From Mesorhizobium sp. M7A.F.Ca.US.008.03.1.1 (GTDB taxonomy: Bacteria; Pseudomonadota; Alphaproteobacteria; Rhizobiales; Rhizobiaceae), in assembly GCF_003997495.1 (NCBI RefSeq), contig NZ_RZRU01000011.1, forward strand, positions 62,001-126,000: a DNA stretch of 64,000 nt. Reading direction: 5' to 3'. The position numbers were made by a program, and so were the translations under genes. Position 1 is the first letter of the stretch; the number at the start of each line of letters is the position of its first letter. Below the pieces are notes generated by a model that was given only the letters and a program-made list of their open reading frames with translations, was not told the DNA's origin and ran no database searches. Positions 53,735 through 62,056 of this stretch are shown piece by piece.

Positions 53735-54481
53735 TCAGGCGTTGGCGCCGCCATCGATGGTCAGAGCAGCCCCGGTGACGAAGCGGCCTTCCGGGCCTGC
53801 GAGCCAGGCGACCATGCCGGCAATGTCGTCGGCCTTGCCGAAGCGCGGCGTTGCCATCTTCCGGCGCTGATGCTCGGCGTGCGGGCCGTCGGCAGGGTTC
53901 ATGTCGGTGTCGGTCGAACCGGGGTGGACGACATTGGCGGTGATGCCGCGCGGGCCGAGGTCGCGCGCCAGCGCCTTGGTCAGGCCGACAAGCGCCGCCT
54001 TGCTGGCCGAATAGGCCGTGAGGCTGCCGTCGGTCGCCCGCTCGGCAAGGTTGCTGCCGATCGAGATGATGCTGCCGCCCTCACCCATATGGGCGGCCGC
54101 TGCCTTGGAGGCGATGAATGGGGCTCGGAGATTGACCTCCATGGTCTCGTCGAAATCGGCGAGCGACAGCGTGTCGATTGGGGCTGCGCGCCAGATCCCT
54201 GCGCTGTTGACCAGGATGTCGAGCCGGCCGAAGGCGGCTACGGCATCGTCGACCGCCTTGTCTATGGCAACCGCATCGCGGTTGTCGGCCTTGATCGCGA
54301 TGGCGCGGCCACCCTTGGCCTCTATCTCGGCGACAACAGCGCGGGCCTGCTCCTCGCCATGCACATAAGTCAGCGCAACGCTGGCGCCATCGGCCGCCAG
54401 CCTCCGCGCAATCGCCGCACCGATGCCACGACTGCCGCCGGTGACGAGCGCGGCCTTGCCGTTCAATTTGCTGGATGACAT
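53735..54481 (-). CDS. SDR family oxidoreductase
   Basis: A 248-residue short-chain dehydrogenase of the classical FabG-like type. Motifs: VTGGSRGIGAAIARRL, LVNSAGI, the Ser in SIISIGSNLAE and YSASKAALVGLTKALARDLG. It ends with DDIAGMVAWLAGPEGRFVTG, as usual. Divergent from a TetR regulator with operator-like repeats between, so it is probably repressed by that regulator and induced by its ligand. Substrate unknown. Confidence 0.92.
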   Translation of the reverse strand: MSSSKLNGKAALVTGGSRGIGAAIARRLAADGASVALTYVHGEEQARAVVAEIEAKGGRAIAIKADNRDAVAIDKAVDDAVAAFGRLDILVNSAGIWRAAPIDTLSLADFDETMEVNLRAPFIASKAAAAHMGEGGSIISIGSNLAERATDGSLTAYSASKAALVGLTKALARDLGPRGITANVVHPGSTDTDMNPADGPHAEHQRRKMATPRFGKADDIAGMVAWLAGPEGRFVTGAALTIDGGANA

Positions 54482-54492
54482 CGAATTCTCCT

Positions 54493-54564
54493 TTTATGTA
54501 ATGATCGATACATAAATACCTGCCAGCCTTGCCCGCAGACGTCAACTGAATTATGTATCGATCA
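54493..54564. promoter_or_regulatory. TetR operator pair in the SDR/tetR divergent promoter
   Basis: TTTATGTA-N8-TACATAAA (54493-54516) is a perfect 8-bp palindrome. TGATCGATACATAA inside it (54502-54515) recurs inverted as TTATGTATCGATCA (54551-54564). Both sites lie between the divergent genes. The sharing of a 14-bp motif strongly suggests one regulator binds both. Confidence 0.65.
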
Positions 54565-54581
54565 ACACAGAAAAGAGCGTC

Positions 54582-55196
54582 ATGTCGGAACGAGGCCGTC
54601 CCCGCACCTTCGATCGAACCGCAGCCCTGCGCCGCGCCATGCAGGTGTTTTGGGCGCGTGGTTACGAAGGCGCATCGATGAGCGAGCTGACCGCCGCCAT
54701 GGGCATCAACTCGCCCAGCCTCTACGCCGCCTTCGGCAGCAAGGAGGCGCTGTTCCTGGAGGCGACGGATTTTTACTCGCACACCGAGGGTGCCGACATC
54801 TGGCTGGCATTGGACGAGGCTCCGACCGCGCGGCAGGCGATCGAACAATTCCTGTGCCTGACGGCGAAAGCCTATGCGCAGAGCGATCGACCGCAGGGCT
54901 GCCTGATCACGCTGGGCGCACTGCATCAGGATTCGAGCCGCGGCGCCATCTGCGACGACCTGCGCCGTCGTCGTGCCGAAAACCACACCGCCCTGCAGAA
55001 GCGTCTGGAGCGCGGCGTTGCCCAAGGCGAACTGCCGGCGAATTTCGATGCCTGCGCCGCCGCGACCTTTTTCGCCACGGTCCAGCACGGCATGTCGATC
55101 CAGGCACGCGACGGTGCATCGCATGACGCCCTGCTGGCGACAGTGGCCGGTGCCATGGCTGCCTGGCAGACGATGGCCGGTGGCAACGCGGCGTGA
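54582..55196 (+). CDS. TetR/AcrR family transcriptional regulator
   Basis: A 204-residue repressor. The N-terminal HTH (RGRPRTFDRTAALRRAMQVF, YEGASMSELTAAMGI, SPSLYAAFGSKEALF) is clear; the C-terminal ligand-binding domain is helical with a conserved CLITLGAL. It matches the TetR group with a C-terminal Cys/Leu-rich core often paired with oxidoreductases. It probably controls itself and the divergent SDR through the palindromes at 54493-54564. Ligand unknown. Confidence 0.92.
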   Translation: MSERGRPRTFDRTAALRRAMQVFWARGYEGASMSELTAAMGINSPSLYAAFGSKEALFLEATDFYSHTEGADIWLALDEAPTARQAIEQFLCLTAKAYAQSDRPQGCLITLGALHQDSSRGAICDDLRRRRAENHTALQKRLERGVAQGELPANFDACAAATFFATVQHGMSIQARDGASHDALLATVAGAMAAWQTMAGGNAA

Positions 55197-55272
55197 CAAA
55201 CGCCGGCCGGTGTGCTCGAAATTCGGAGTTGCCAGCAATGCTAGGGCCGGCAAGACCGGGAGAGGAGAGAGC

Positions 55273-55668
55273 GTGAAAAAGGGTTATCGCGAGTTGCTGG
55301 ACGAGGCGAACGCCGTGATCGAGGTGGTTTCGCCGGAGGAAGCGGCCGGGCTGCTCGACGATGAAGGCACCATCTTCGTCGATCTGCGCGACCCACGCGA
55401 GGTAGAACGCGACGGCCGGATTCCCGGCGCCAAACATGTCACGCGCGGCATGCTGGAATTCTGGATCGACCCCGAAAGCCCTTACCACAAGCCGTTCTTC
55501 GCCTCGGGAAAGAACTTCGTGTTCTTCTGCGCAGGCGGCTGGCGCTCGGCGCTGGCCACCAAGACGGCGCAGGACATGGGACTGTCGCCGGTCAAGCACA
55601 TCCTTGGCGGCTACACCGCCTGGAAGGCCGCCGGACTACCGGTCGAACCCGGAGAGAAGAAGAAATAG
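55273..55668 (+). CDS. Rhodanese-like domain protein
   Basis: A 131-residue single-domain rhodanese (sulfurtransferase-like). It shows FVDLRDPREVERDGRIPGAK and the active-site loop FFCAGGWRS, where Cys is the persulfide-carrying residue. GTG start at 55273 with GGAGAGGAGAG upstream. The frame is open further upstream inside tetR, but that part is unrelated. Follows tetR by 76 bp and may be co-transcribed. Confidence 0.9.
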   Translation: MKKGYRELLDEANAVIEVVSPEEAAGLLDDEGTIFVDLRDPREVERDGRIPGAKHVTRGMLEFWIDPESPYHKPFFASGKNFVFFCAGGWRSALATKTAQDMGLSPVKHILGGYTAWKAAGLPVEPGEKKK

Positions 55669-55681
55669 TTTTGATCGCCGC

Positions 55682-56593
55682 TCAATGGAGCCGCGACGGC
55701 TCCAGATGCTCCGCGACGAAGCCGACGGCACGCTCGACCACGCCTCTGTCAGCGAGGATGCGGCGGTGGCCGAGCCCGTCGGCCCAGTAAAGCCGCACGT
55801 GGCCGCCGGCGCCGGCATAGCGCCTTGCATGATCGGCCGAGACTTCGCGGTCGTCCGGCGCGTGGATGACCAGGGTCGGCACCGGCGCCTGGGCGAGCTG
55901 GCGGTCGCCGGTGAATTCGTGCAGGGGCCGGCCGGAAAGATGCTCGACCCGGTCCGCCATGGCGGCTTGCGAGCGCGGGCCGACATTCAACATATGACTG
56001 AAGTCGGCAAAGATCGCCGGCAGGGAACTGGGCGCCGCGATCAGCACCAGGCGTCCGGCCGCCAGCGGCGGGATGTTCTTGACCGAACCGGCGATGGCAT
56101 TGGCGGCGACGGCGCCGCCGAAGGAATGGCCGACCGCTGCCACGAAGGGGCCGAACCATTCGCCCGCAACCCGCACCGCATCCACCGCATTGACCATGTT
56201 CAGGCGCCGGCCCTGCGACTGGCCGTGGCCGGGCAGGTCAAGCGAAACGACCCTGTAGCCGGCGGCGCGATAGCCTTCGATCAAGGCGCGCATATATTCG
56301 GTGCGCGAGCGCCAGCCATGGACGACGAGCACCGTGCCGGCGGCCGCCCTGCCCGGCTCGGGCCGGAACTCGTGCACCATGACGCAGCCGGTCGCGGTCT
56401 TCAGCCGGTGATGACGCGCCTCGGTCATGAACCCGGCCGCACGGTCGACAGCGCGGCGCTCGCCGTCGCTGAGCGCCTTGACATTCGGGGTGCGGCAGAA
56501 CAATTCGAACGCCGCGCGCCCGGTCAGGCGTGGCGCGACACGCTCGGCCGCACCGAACACGCCCCGGATGACCTTCAGCCCGAATGATGCCAT
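55682..56593 (-). CDS. Alpha/beta hydrolase
   Basis: A 303-residue serine hydrolase fold protein. The nucleophile elbow VGHSFGGA (Ser), the oxyanion region VVHGWRSRTEYM, the acid in VIHAPDDREVS and the C-terminal His in ADGLGHRRILAD form the expected triad. The N-terminal segment (about 1-60) resembles the alpha/beta hydrolases found next to MarR regulators in rhizobia. Divergent from marR with two operator copies between, so probably MarR-controlled. Confidence 0.88.
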   Translation of the reverse strand: MASFGLKVIRGVFGAAERVAPRLTGRAAFELFCRTPNVKALSDGERRAVDRAAGFMTEARHHRLKTATGCVMVHEFRPEPGRAAAGTVLVVHGWRSRTEYMRALIEGYRAAGYRVVSLDLPGHGQSQGRRLNMVNAVDAVRVAGEWFGPFVAAVGHSFGGAVAANAIAGSVKNIPPLAAGRLVLIAAPSSLPAIFADFSHMLNVGPRSQAAMADRVEHLSGRPLHEFTGDRQLAQAPVPTLVIHAPDDREVSADHARRYAGAGGHVRLYWADGLGHRRILADRGVVERAVGFVAEHLEPSRLH

Positions 56594-56612
56594 AGTGAGG
56601 ATCCATCCATAC

Positions 56613-56646
56613 GTTCAAGCATGAACATAATAGTTCAAAGATGAAC
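56613..56646. promoter_or_regulatory. Two tandem MarR-type operators GTTCA-N4-TGAAC
   Basis: GTTCAAGCATGAAC (56613-56626) and GTTCAAAGATGAAC (56633-56646) are palindromes of the same form, exactly 20 bp apart (two helical turns). The second one includes the MarR start codon at 56641, so binding would block its own translation start or transcription. They lie in the 47-bp gap between the divergent hydrolase and marR genes. Confidence 0.72.
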
Positions 56647-57093
56647 AATAAACAAGAGCTGCCTTGGGACAACCCGCGTTTCCGCAACTGGGTCGCGGTG
56701 GCGCGCGCCTGCCATGTGCTGGAGCGCACGCTGGCGGTGAAGCTTGCGCCGCTCGATTTGAAACCGGCGCAGCTCGACGTGCTGATGAACCTCTATCGCC
56801 ACCCCGGCATGTCGCAGCACGATCTTGCCCGCAAGCTGCTCGTCGGCCGCTCCAACATCACCATGCTTTTGCCGCAGCTGGAAGCGCGTGGCCTGCTGCG
56901 CCGCGAAGGCGACGAGAAGGACAAGCGCATCCTGCGGCTCGCGCTCACCGAGGCCGGCGAGGCGTTGCTGATGCAGGCGCTGAAAGTGCATATGGCGCTG
57001 ATCGAGAAGGCGATGAGCCAGTCGACGCCGGAACAGTGCGACATGATCGGCGATCAGATGCGCAAGATCTATGATGTGCTGAAAGAGGCGTGA
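56641..57093 (+). CDS. MarR family transcriptional regulator
   Basis: A 150-residue winged-helix repressor. It shows KPAQLDVLMNLYRHPGMSQH, DLARKLLVGRSNITMLLPQL (recognition helix), RRGLLRREGDEKDKR-type wing (LLRREGDEKDKRILRLALTE) and C-terminal dimer helices. Start at 56641 overlaps the second operator. Probably an autorepressor controlling the divergent hydrolase; ligand unknown. Confidence 0.92.
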   Translation: MNNKQELPWDNPRFRNWVAVARACHVLERTLAVKLAPLDLKPAQLDVLMNLYRHPGMSQHDLARKLLVGRSNITMLLPQLEARGLLRREGDEKDKRILRLALTEAGEALLMQALKVHMALIEKAMSQSTPEQCDMIGDQMRKIYDVLKEA

Positions 57094-57110
57094 CGCCTTT
57101 CAGCCCAGAC

Positions 57111-57722
57111 CTACCACATCGTCTTCTTCGCCCGCTCCGGCCATTCCTTGTCGTAGGTTTCGCCGTCGATGGTCTTGCGGCTGGTGATTTCCAGGATTTG
57201 TCCGGGCGTCGGCAGCGACTTCGGGTCGACGTGCCTTGCCGCATTCCAGAGCTCGGAGCGGACGATGGCCCGGGCGCATTGGAAATAGACCGAATCGATC
57301 TCGACGACGGTTACCGAGCGCGCCGCCTTGCCGTCCACCGTGAATGATGCGCACAGCGCTGTATCCGTTGTGATATGAGCGCGGCCATTGACACGCAGCG
57401 TCGTGCCGGAGCCCGGCACCAGGAACAGCAGGCCGACGCGTGGGTCGCGGATGATGTTTTTCAGCGAATCGGCGCGGTTGTTGCCGCGACGGTCCGGCAT
57501 CATTAGCGTCTTGCCGTCGACGATGCGCACGAAGCCGGCGAGATCGCCGCGCGGCGAGCAGTCGAGCCCCTCCGGTCCACTGGTCGCCAGCGCGACGAAG
57601 GGCGAGGCTTCGATGAACGCTGCATATTCGGGGATGACATGGTCGAGTTCCTTGACCGTCGACGCTTCGCCGGGCAAACCGTAGAGCGCTTCGAGCTGTT
57701 CGACCGTGGTGATGAGGGGCAT
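57111..57722 (-). CDS. Pyridoxamine 5'-phosphate oxidase-fold FMN-binding protein (MSMEG_1061-like)
   Basis: A 203-residue split-barrel flavin-binding family protein. Features: FVALATSGPEGLDCSPRGD, MMPDRRGNNRADSLKNIIRD and FLVPGSGTTLRVNGRAHIT, then YFQCARAIVRSELWN, typical of the MSMEG_1061-type subfamily. The start is the ATG at 57722 (MPLITTVEQLEALYG). Its stop is 17 bp from the converging marR end. Reduction of small electrophiles or FMN-dependent reactions are possible; the substrate is unknown. Confidence 0.88.
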   Translation of the reverse strand: MPLITTVEQLEALYGLPGEASTVKELDHVIPEYAAFIEASPFVALATSGPEGLDCSPRGDLAGFVRIVDGKTLMMPDRRGNNRADSLKNIIRDPRVGLLFLVPGSGTTLRVNGRAHITTDTALCASFTVDGKAARSVTVVEIDSVYFQCARAIVRSELWNAARHVDPKSLPTPGQILEITSRKTIDGETYDKEWPERAKKTMW

Positions 57723-57852
57723 TTTCTCGTCTCCGAAACCTTTGCCGGCGCTACTCCAGATCCATGACGTTTTCGCGACAGGAAACGGGTGTCGACGCAA
57801 CGATTTCTGGCGCAAACCGTTACGACCGTACAAAACGGACGCGGAGATCGAA

Positions 57853-58308
57853 ATGGACAAAGCATTTGAACCGCGAAGCACCGCCATGGAACTTCTCGAA
57901 AACATGTTCGATGTCGAAATGCGCTTCCTGCGATCAGGGTCGGGCAACATCGATATGCTGACCGACGCCTTCCACACGGATGTCGTTGTGCATGAGCCGC
58001 AATCGCTCCCCTATGCCGGCGACTGGAAGGGCCTTGAAGGCATCGCAGCTCTTTTCCACAAGATGCAGGAAAGCTGGAGCAATGTAGCGGTGAAGAATCT
58101 TCAAGCCGCGCAAGATGATGACATCATCTTCATGAACTGCACGCTTTCGCTGACGTCACGAGCCAACGGCGTGACAATCAAGCAGCCGTTTGCCGAGGTG
58201 CTGCGCTTCAGGGATGGTCTGCTGTTGGAGGGCACGCCCTTCTACTACGATACGAGCGAGATTCTGGCGACCCTGGGCCAGCCGATGCGTGCGGCCAGGA
58301 TGGCTTAA
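57853..58308 (+). CDS. SnoaL/NTF2-like protein
   Basis: A 151-residue small protein of the NTF2-like fold: it has a cone-shaped alpha+beta pattern with DMLTDAFHTDVVVHEPQSLP, GDWKGLEGIAALFHKMQESW and the beta ending GVTIKQPFAEVLRFRDGLLL, as in SnoaL-like proteins. No catalytic residue can be assigned with confidence. Tail overlaps the converging DUF971 gene by 4 bp. Confidence 0.8.
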   Translation: MDKAFEPRSTAMELLENMFDVEMRFLRSGSGNIDMLTDAFHTDVVVHEPQSLPYAGDWKGLEGIAALFHKMQESWSNVAVKNLQAAQDDDIIFMNCTLSLTSRANGVTIKQPFAEVLRFRDGLLLEGTPFYYDTSEILATLGQPMRAARMA

Positions 58309-58658
58309 CGGTCGCGGCTCAAGCCTTTTTCCGCAAGCTCCGCGAGATAGGCCTCCCAGCGCGCATCCTTCTCGTGGCCGAGCGTATGCAGGTAATTCCA
58401 GGTGAAGATGCCGGTGTCGTGGAAATCGTCGAAAGTGATGCGCACGGCGTAGTTGCCGACCGGTTCGATCTTGAGGATCGCCACATTGCGCTTGCCGGGA
58501 ACCGTCACCCGCTGCTCCGGCGAATGGCCTTGCACTTCGGCCGATGGTGAGGCGACGCGCAGCAGCTCCGCCGGCAATTCGAACGGATGATGGTCGGGAA
58601 AGGTGACGGACAGAAGCTTGCGGTCCTTGGAGACCCTGAGCTCTTTCGGTGCGGTCAT
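58305..58658 (-). CDS. DUF971 domain-containing protein
   Basis: A 117-residue protein with the DUF971 (gamma-butyrobetaine hydroxylase N-terminal-like) domain: ELRVSKDRKLLSVTFPDHHP, then LPAELLRVASPSAEVQGHSP and the beta/His region DDFHDTGIFTWNYLHTLGHE. In rhizobia such small DUF971 proteins often sit beside molybdenum cofactor genes, which fits moaA about 200 bp away. Possibly binds a metal or acts in cofactor maturation. Confidence 0.85.
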   Translation of the reverse strand: MTAPKELRVSKDRKLLSVTFPDHHPFELPAELLRVASPSAEVQGHSPEQRVTVPGKRNVAILKIEPVGNYAVRITFDDFHDTGIFTWNYLHTLGHEKDARWEAYLAELAEKGLSRDR

Positions 58659-58798
58659 GCTGTTCGATCCCGTCTCATCCGCCCTTCCCTACCCCGCTTC
58701 GCCAAACGGGAAAAGGCCTGATGAGACCGACCGACATACGATGTCGGCTGAGAGATGTTACCAAAGATCGAGAGGCACTATCTTGAATGGCAGGCCGG

Positions 58799-58825
58799 AT
58801 CGTATCACATAGCGATATATAACGA
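58799..58825 (+). promoter_or_regulatory. Possible ModE-like site upstream of moaA
   Basis: The half-site TATATAACGA (58816-58825) matches the right half of the E. coli ModE box; the left half is ATCGTAT (58799-58805). It lies 33 bp before the moaA start. The left half is imperfect and no modE gene is in the window. Confidence 0.35.
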
Positions 58826-58857
58826 CGCCGTTCACGGCCACGGGAAGCGCTTGAAGC

Positions 58858-59853
58858 ATGGACATGATTGATCCTTTCGGCCGCACGATCAGCTATCTTC
58901 GCGTGTCGGTCACCGACCGCTGCGATTTCCGCTGCACGTATTGCATGGCCGAGGACATGGCCTTCCTGCCAAAGAAGGACCTGCTGTCGCTGGAAGAGCT
59001 CGACCGGCTGTGCACGGTTTTCATCGAAAAGGGCGTCAGGCGGTTGCGCCTCACCGGCGGCGAGCCGCTGGTGCGCAAGAACATCATGCATCTGGTGCGC
59101 CAGCTGTCGCGGCATCTCGCCAGCGGCGCGCTGGAAGAACTGACGCTGACCACCAACGGCTCGCAGCTGTCGCGCTTTGCCGCCGAACTCGCCGATTGCG
59201 GCGTCAGGCGCATCAACGTGTCGCTCGATACGCTCGATGCCGACAAGTTCCACAAGATCACCCGCTGGGGCCATCTCGACAAGGTCATGCAAGGCATCGA
59301 TGCCGCGCAGGCGGCGGGGCTGAAGGTCAAGCTCAACGCGGTGGCGCTGAAGGATTTCAACGACGCCGAACTGCCCGAGATGATGCGCTGGGCGCATGGC
59401 CGCGGCATGGACCTGACGGTCATCGAAACCATGCCGATGGGTGAGATCGATGCCGATCGCACCGACCAGTATCTGCCGCTGTCGCTGCTGCGCGCGTCGC
59501 TGGAACGCCAGTTCACGCTGACCGACATTCCTTTCAAGACCGGCGGCCCGGCGCGCTACGTCGAGGTCGCCGAGACCGGCGGGCGGCTCGGCTTCATCAC
59601 GCCGATGACGCATAATTTCTGCGAAAGCTGCAACCGCGTCCGGCTGACCTGCACCGGCACGCTCTATATGTGCCTGGGCCAGGAAGATGCCGCCGACCTG
59701 CGCGCGCCCTTGCGCGCCTCCGAAGGCAACGAGCTGGTCGCAGAGGCAATAGACGAAGCCATCGGCCGCAAGCCCAAGGGCCACGACTTCATCATCGACC
59801 GCCGCACCAGCCGCCCAGCGGTGTCGCGCCATATGAGCGTCACCGGCGGCTGA
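58858..59853 (+). CDS. moaA: GTP 3',8-cyclase MoaA
   Basis: A 331-residue radical-SAM enzyme that starts molybdopterin synthesis by converting GTP to a cyclic dehydro-GTP. The N-terminal cluster CxxxCxxC is C22-D-F-R-C26-T-Y-C29; the C-terminal substrate-binding cluster is [24 protein letters not shown] and the Arg-rich region are typical. The canonical C-terminal GG is present (SVTGG). Upstream ModE-like site noted. Confidence 0.96.
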   Translation: MDMIDPFGRTISYLRVSVTDRCDFRCTYCMAEDMAFLPKKDLLSLEELDRLCTVFIEKGVRRLRLTGGEPLVRKNIMHLVRQLSRHLASGALEELTLTTNGSQLSRFAAELADCGVRRINVSLDTLDADKFHKITRWGHLDKVMQGIDAAQAAGLKVKLNAVALKDFNDAELPEMMRWAHGRGMDLTVIETMPMGEIDADRTDQYLPLSLLRASLERQFTLTDIPFKTGGPARYVEVAETGGRLGFITPMTHNFCESCNRVRLTCTGTLYMCLGQEDAADLRAPLRASEGNELVAEAIDEAIGRKPKGHDFIIDRRTSRPAVSRHMSVTGG

Positions 59854-59907
59854 CCTTTTCATGAAATTCATGCAAGATCGCTTCGGGATCATGACTTCGA
59901 GGCGAGC

Positions 59908-60378
59908 ATGCGGCTGCACTCTTCATTCCTGGTCATTGCGACAATGGCAGCAACCGGTGCGGTCGCCGCGCCGTTCACCTATGTGAACGAGCGCTTCGGC
60001 ACCGCCTGCACCTTTCCCGACGATGTCTTCACCGAGCGCCAGCCCGAGCCCGACAATGGCGACGGACAGCAATGGCTGAGTGCCGACGGTGCCAGTCTGA
60101 TCTGCTCGGGCATCCTCAACATCGACGACGATACGCCGAAGGGTTTTGTGGCGGCCGAGAAGGCCAGCGATGACGCCGGCTACAAGGTCACCTACAGCAA
60201 GACCGGAAAGGACTGGGCCGTGCTGTCGGGCCTGAAGGATGGAAAGATCTTTTACGAGCGACGTCTGTTTGGGAAAGACGGCATCATCCGCACGGTCTGG
60301 GTCGACTACCCGCCGGCGCTGAAGTCGAAATACGACCCGCTGGTCGGCGTCATTGCCGACAGTCTCAAGGGGCCATGA
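59908..60378 (+). CDS. Secreted protein of unknown function (156 aa)
   Basis: The signal peptide (MRLHSSFLVIATMAATGAVA, cleavage near VAA) leads to a small beta-rich domain with one Cys pair: FGTACTFPDDVF and GASLICSGILN. It carries GYKVTYSKTGKDWAVLSGLK and IIRTVWVDYPPALKSKYDPL, reminiscent of small periplasmic proteins found in rhizobia without assigned function. Lies 54 bp after moaA, possibly co-transcribed, but a link to molybdenum is not evident. Confidence 0.7.
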   Translation: MRLHSSFLVIATMAATGAVAAPFTYVNERFGTACTFPDDVFTERQPEPDNGDGQQWLSADGASLICSGILNIDDDTPKGFVAAEKASDDAGYKVTYSKTGKDWAVLSGLKDGKIFYERRLFGKDGIIRTVWVDYPPALKSKYDPLVGVIADSLKGP

Positions 60379-60499
60379 AAATTTCGGATCACACCCCAGA
60401 AAAAGTCTTGTTTGCGAACCGCGGTCGGATTTACGGCCAGTCTGTTCCAGCCTAGCCTTTCCCTGGAAGCGGATCTTCGCTCACAGGGGGGAATACACC

Positions 60500-60859
60500 A
60501 TGCGCAAACTCGTTCTTTCTCTAGCCTTGCTTGGTCTCGCGGCCATGCCCGCGGCGGCCCAGTCGATCGGCGGCACCTATACGGTCGCCGGCACCAACTT
60601 CGACGGCTCGGCCTATGACGGCGAAGCCACCATCACGCTGACCAGCGGGACGACCTGCGCGATCCATTGGGAGACGGGCGGCTCATCTTCCGACGGCATC
60701 TGCATGCGCAACGATGACGCCTTCTCCGCCGGCTATGTCATGGACAAGGACATCGGCCTCGTCGTCTACAAGGTGGCGGCGGACGGTTCGCTGCACGGTC
60801 TTTGGACGATCGCCGGCAAGGAAGGCAATGGCACCGAGGTGCTTACGCCGAAGAAGTAA
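60500..60859 (+). CDS. Secreted protein of unknown function (119 aa)
   Basis: The signal peptide (MRKLVLSLALLGLAAMPAAA) is followed by a beta-rich domain: GGTYTVAGTNFDGSAYDGEA, TLTSGTTCAIHWETGG, and GICMRNDDAFSAGYVM, ending in TPKK. Two Cys could pair. It resembles small secreted rhizobial proteins; function not known. The AGGGGGG stretch about 11 nt upstream gives a plausible ribosome site for the ATG at 60500. A terminator hairpin follows at 60882. Confidence 0.68.
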   Translation: MRKLVLSLALLGLAAMPAAAQSIGGTYTVAGTNFDGSAYDGEATITLTSGTTCAIHWETGGSSSDGICMRNDDAFSAGYVMDKDIGLVVYKVAADGSLHGLWTIAGKEGNGTEVLTPKK

Positions 60860-60881
60860 GTTCGCCATCGCAGGCGATATT

Positions 60882-60909
60882 CTGGGCCACAAACAAGGCT
60901 GTGGCCCAG
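60882..60909 (+). terminator. Intrinsic-type hairpin after the 119-residue secreted protein gene
   Basis: CTGGGCCACA (60882-60891) pairs perfectly with TGTGGCCCAG (60900-60909), followed by TCCTTTGCTGTTGCTGTTTC, which is T-rich. It lies 22 bp after the stop. Confidence 0.65.
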
Positions 60910-60957
60910 TCCTTTGCTGTTGCTGTTTCATGCCTGACTGTTACAGGCTTGCTGCCT

Positions 60958-61060
60958 AAAGCGCATCGCGTTGAACGGATTCAGGCAGCGCGCTTTAGGT
61001 CTTTGTTTCCTATGCATGTCGTTTCCCAAAACCGAGGTCACTTTTGGGCGACCTGCATTA
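60958..61060. repeat. Composite intergenic mosaic element, copy 3
   Basis: Left module: AAAGCGCATCGCG ... CGCGCTTTA, a palindrome. Right module: 61011-61060, TATGCATGTCGTTTCCCAAA to TGCATTA, nearly the same as the element at 12841-12890. Two repeat types are fused here, as is typical of rhizobial intergenic mosaics. The junction with the EamA gene is 18 bp downstream. Confidence 0.68.
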
Positions 61061-61078
61061 GCAGAACCGGTAGCCGTC

Positions 61079-61999
61079 TTGCCCCTGTCACCAAATCTTC
61101 GCGGCGCGTTGTTCATGATGGTGGCGATGGCCGGCTTCACCCTCAACGACGCCATCACCAAATACTCGTCGCAATCGATGAACATGGCGCAGGTCATGTT
61201 GATCCGCGGGGCTTTCGCTTCGCTTTTCGTCGGCTTGCTCGCCTGGCAGCGCGGCGCTCTCGCCCGCCCGGGCTCGATGCTGCAGCCTCTGGTCGCCTTG
61301 CGCGTGATCAGCGAGGCGGGCGCAACGGTGAGTTTCCTCGTCGCCCTCGCCCATCTGCCGATCGCCAACGTTTCGGCGGTGCTGCAGGCGCTGCCGCTGG
61401 CGGTGACGATGGGAGCGGCACTTGTCTTTGGCGAGACTGTCGGCTGGCGGCGTTGGCTGGCCATCGCCATCGGATTTGCCGGCGTGCTGATCATCGTGCG
61501 GCCGGGCTTCGAAGGGTTCAGCATCTACTCGCTGTCGGCGCTGGCCAGCGTCGCCTGTTGTGCGGTGCGCGATCTCGCCACCAAGCGGATCCCCAAGGCC
61601 ATCCCGACATTGCTGGTGTCGACCGCGACCGCGTTTGCCATGACTGTTGTCGGTGCGGCGCTGTTGCCGACCATGGGCGGCTGGACGCCGATGACGGGCA
61701 ACAGCACGGCCTTGTTGGCCTTGGCCGCGGTGCTGGTGCTCATCGGCTATCAGTCCATCATCATGGCGATGCGGGCGGGCGACATCTCCTTCATCGCGCC
61801 GTTCCGCTACACGGCTCTGATCTGGTCGATCCTGCTTGGCCTGTTCATCTTCGCCGACATTCCCGATCTGCCGATGATCGTTGGTGCCACCGTCATCATT
61901 GCCTCCGGCCTCTATGCGCTCTACCGCGAGCGCGTGGTCGGCCGGCGAAAGATCGTCGCCGAAAGCACGGGGCCGAGCATGGTTCCGGACGGAATCTAA
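61079..61999 (+). CDS. EamA/DMT family transporter
   Basis: A 306-residue drug/metabolite transporter with ten predicted spans in two EamA repeats (about 5-140 and 150-285). The repeat hallmarks LALAHLPIANVSAVLQALPL-type (here VALAHLPIANVSAVLQALPL) and MAMRAGDISFIAPFRYTALI are visible. The start is a TTG at 61079; an internal ATG (61115) is an alternative. Its promoter lies in the mosaic repeat at 60958-61060. Substrate unknown. Confidence 0.85.
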   Translation: MPLSPNLRGALFMMVAMAGFTLNDAITKYSSQSMNMAQVMLIRGAFASLFVGLLAWQRGALARPGSMLQPLVALRVISEAGATVSFLVALAHLPIANVSAVLQALPLAVTMGAALVFGETVGWRRWLAIAIGFAGVLIIVRPGFEGFSIYSLSALASVACCAVRDLATKRIPKAIPTLLVSTATAFAMTVVGAALLPTMGGWTPMTGNSTALLALAAVLVLIGYQSIIMAMRAGDISFIAPFRYTALIWSILLGLFIFADIPDLPMIVGATVIIASGLYALYRERVVGRRKIVAESTGPSMVPDGI

Positions 62000-62056
62000 C
62001 CTGACCCGTTGAAGGGTTCTTGTGATTTTCGGCGGCTGGCGTACAGGCTCGATAGC

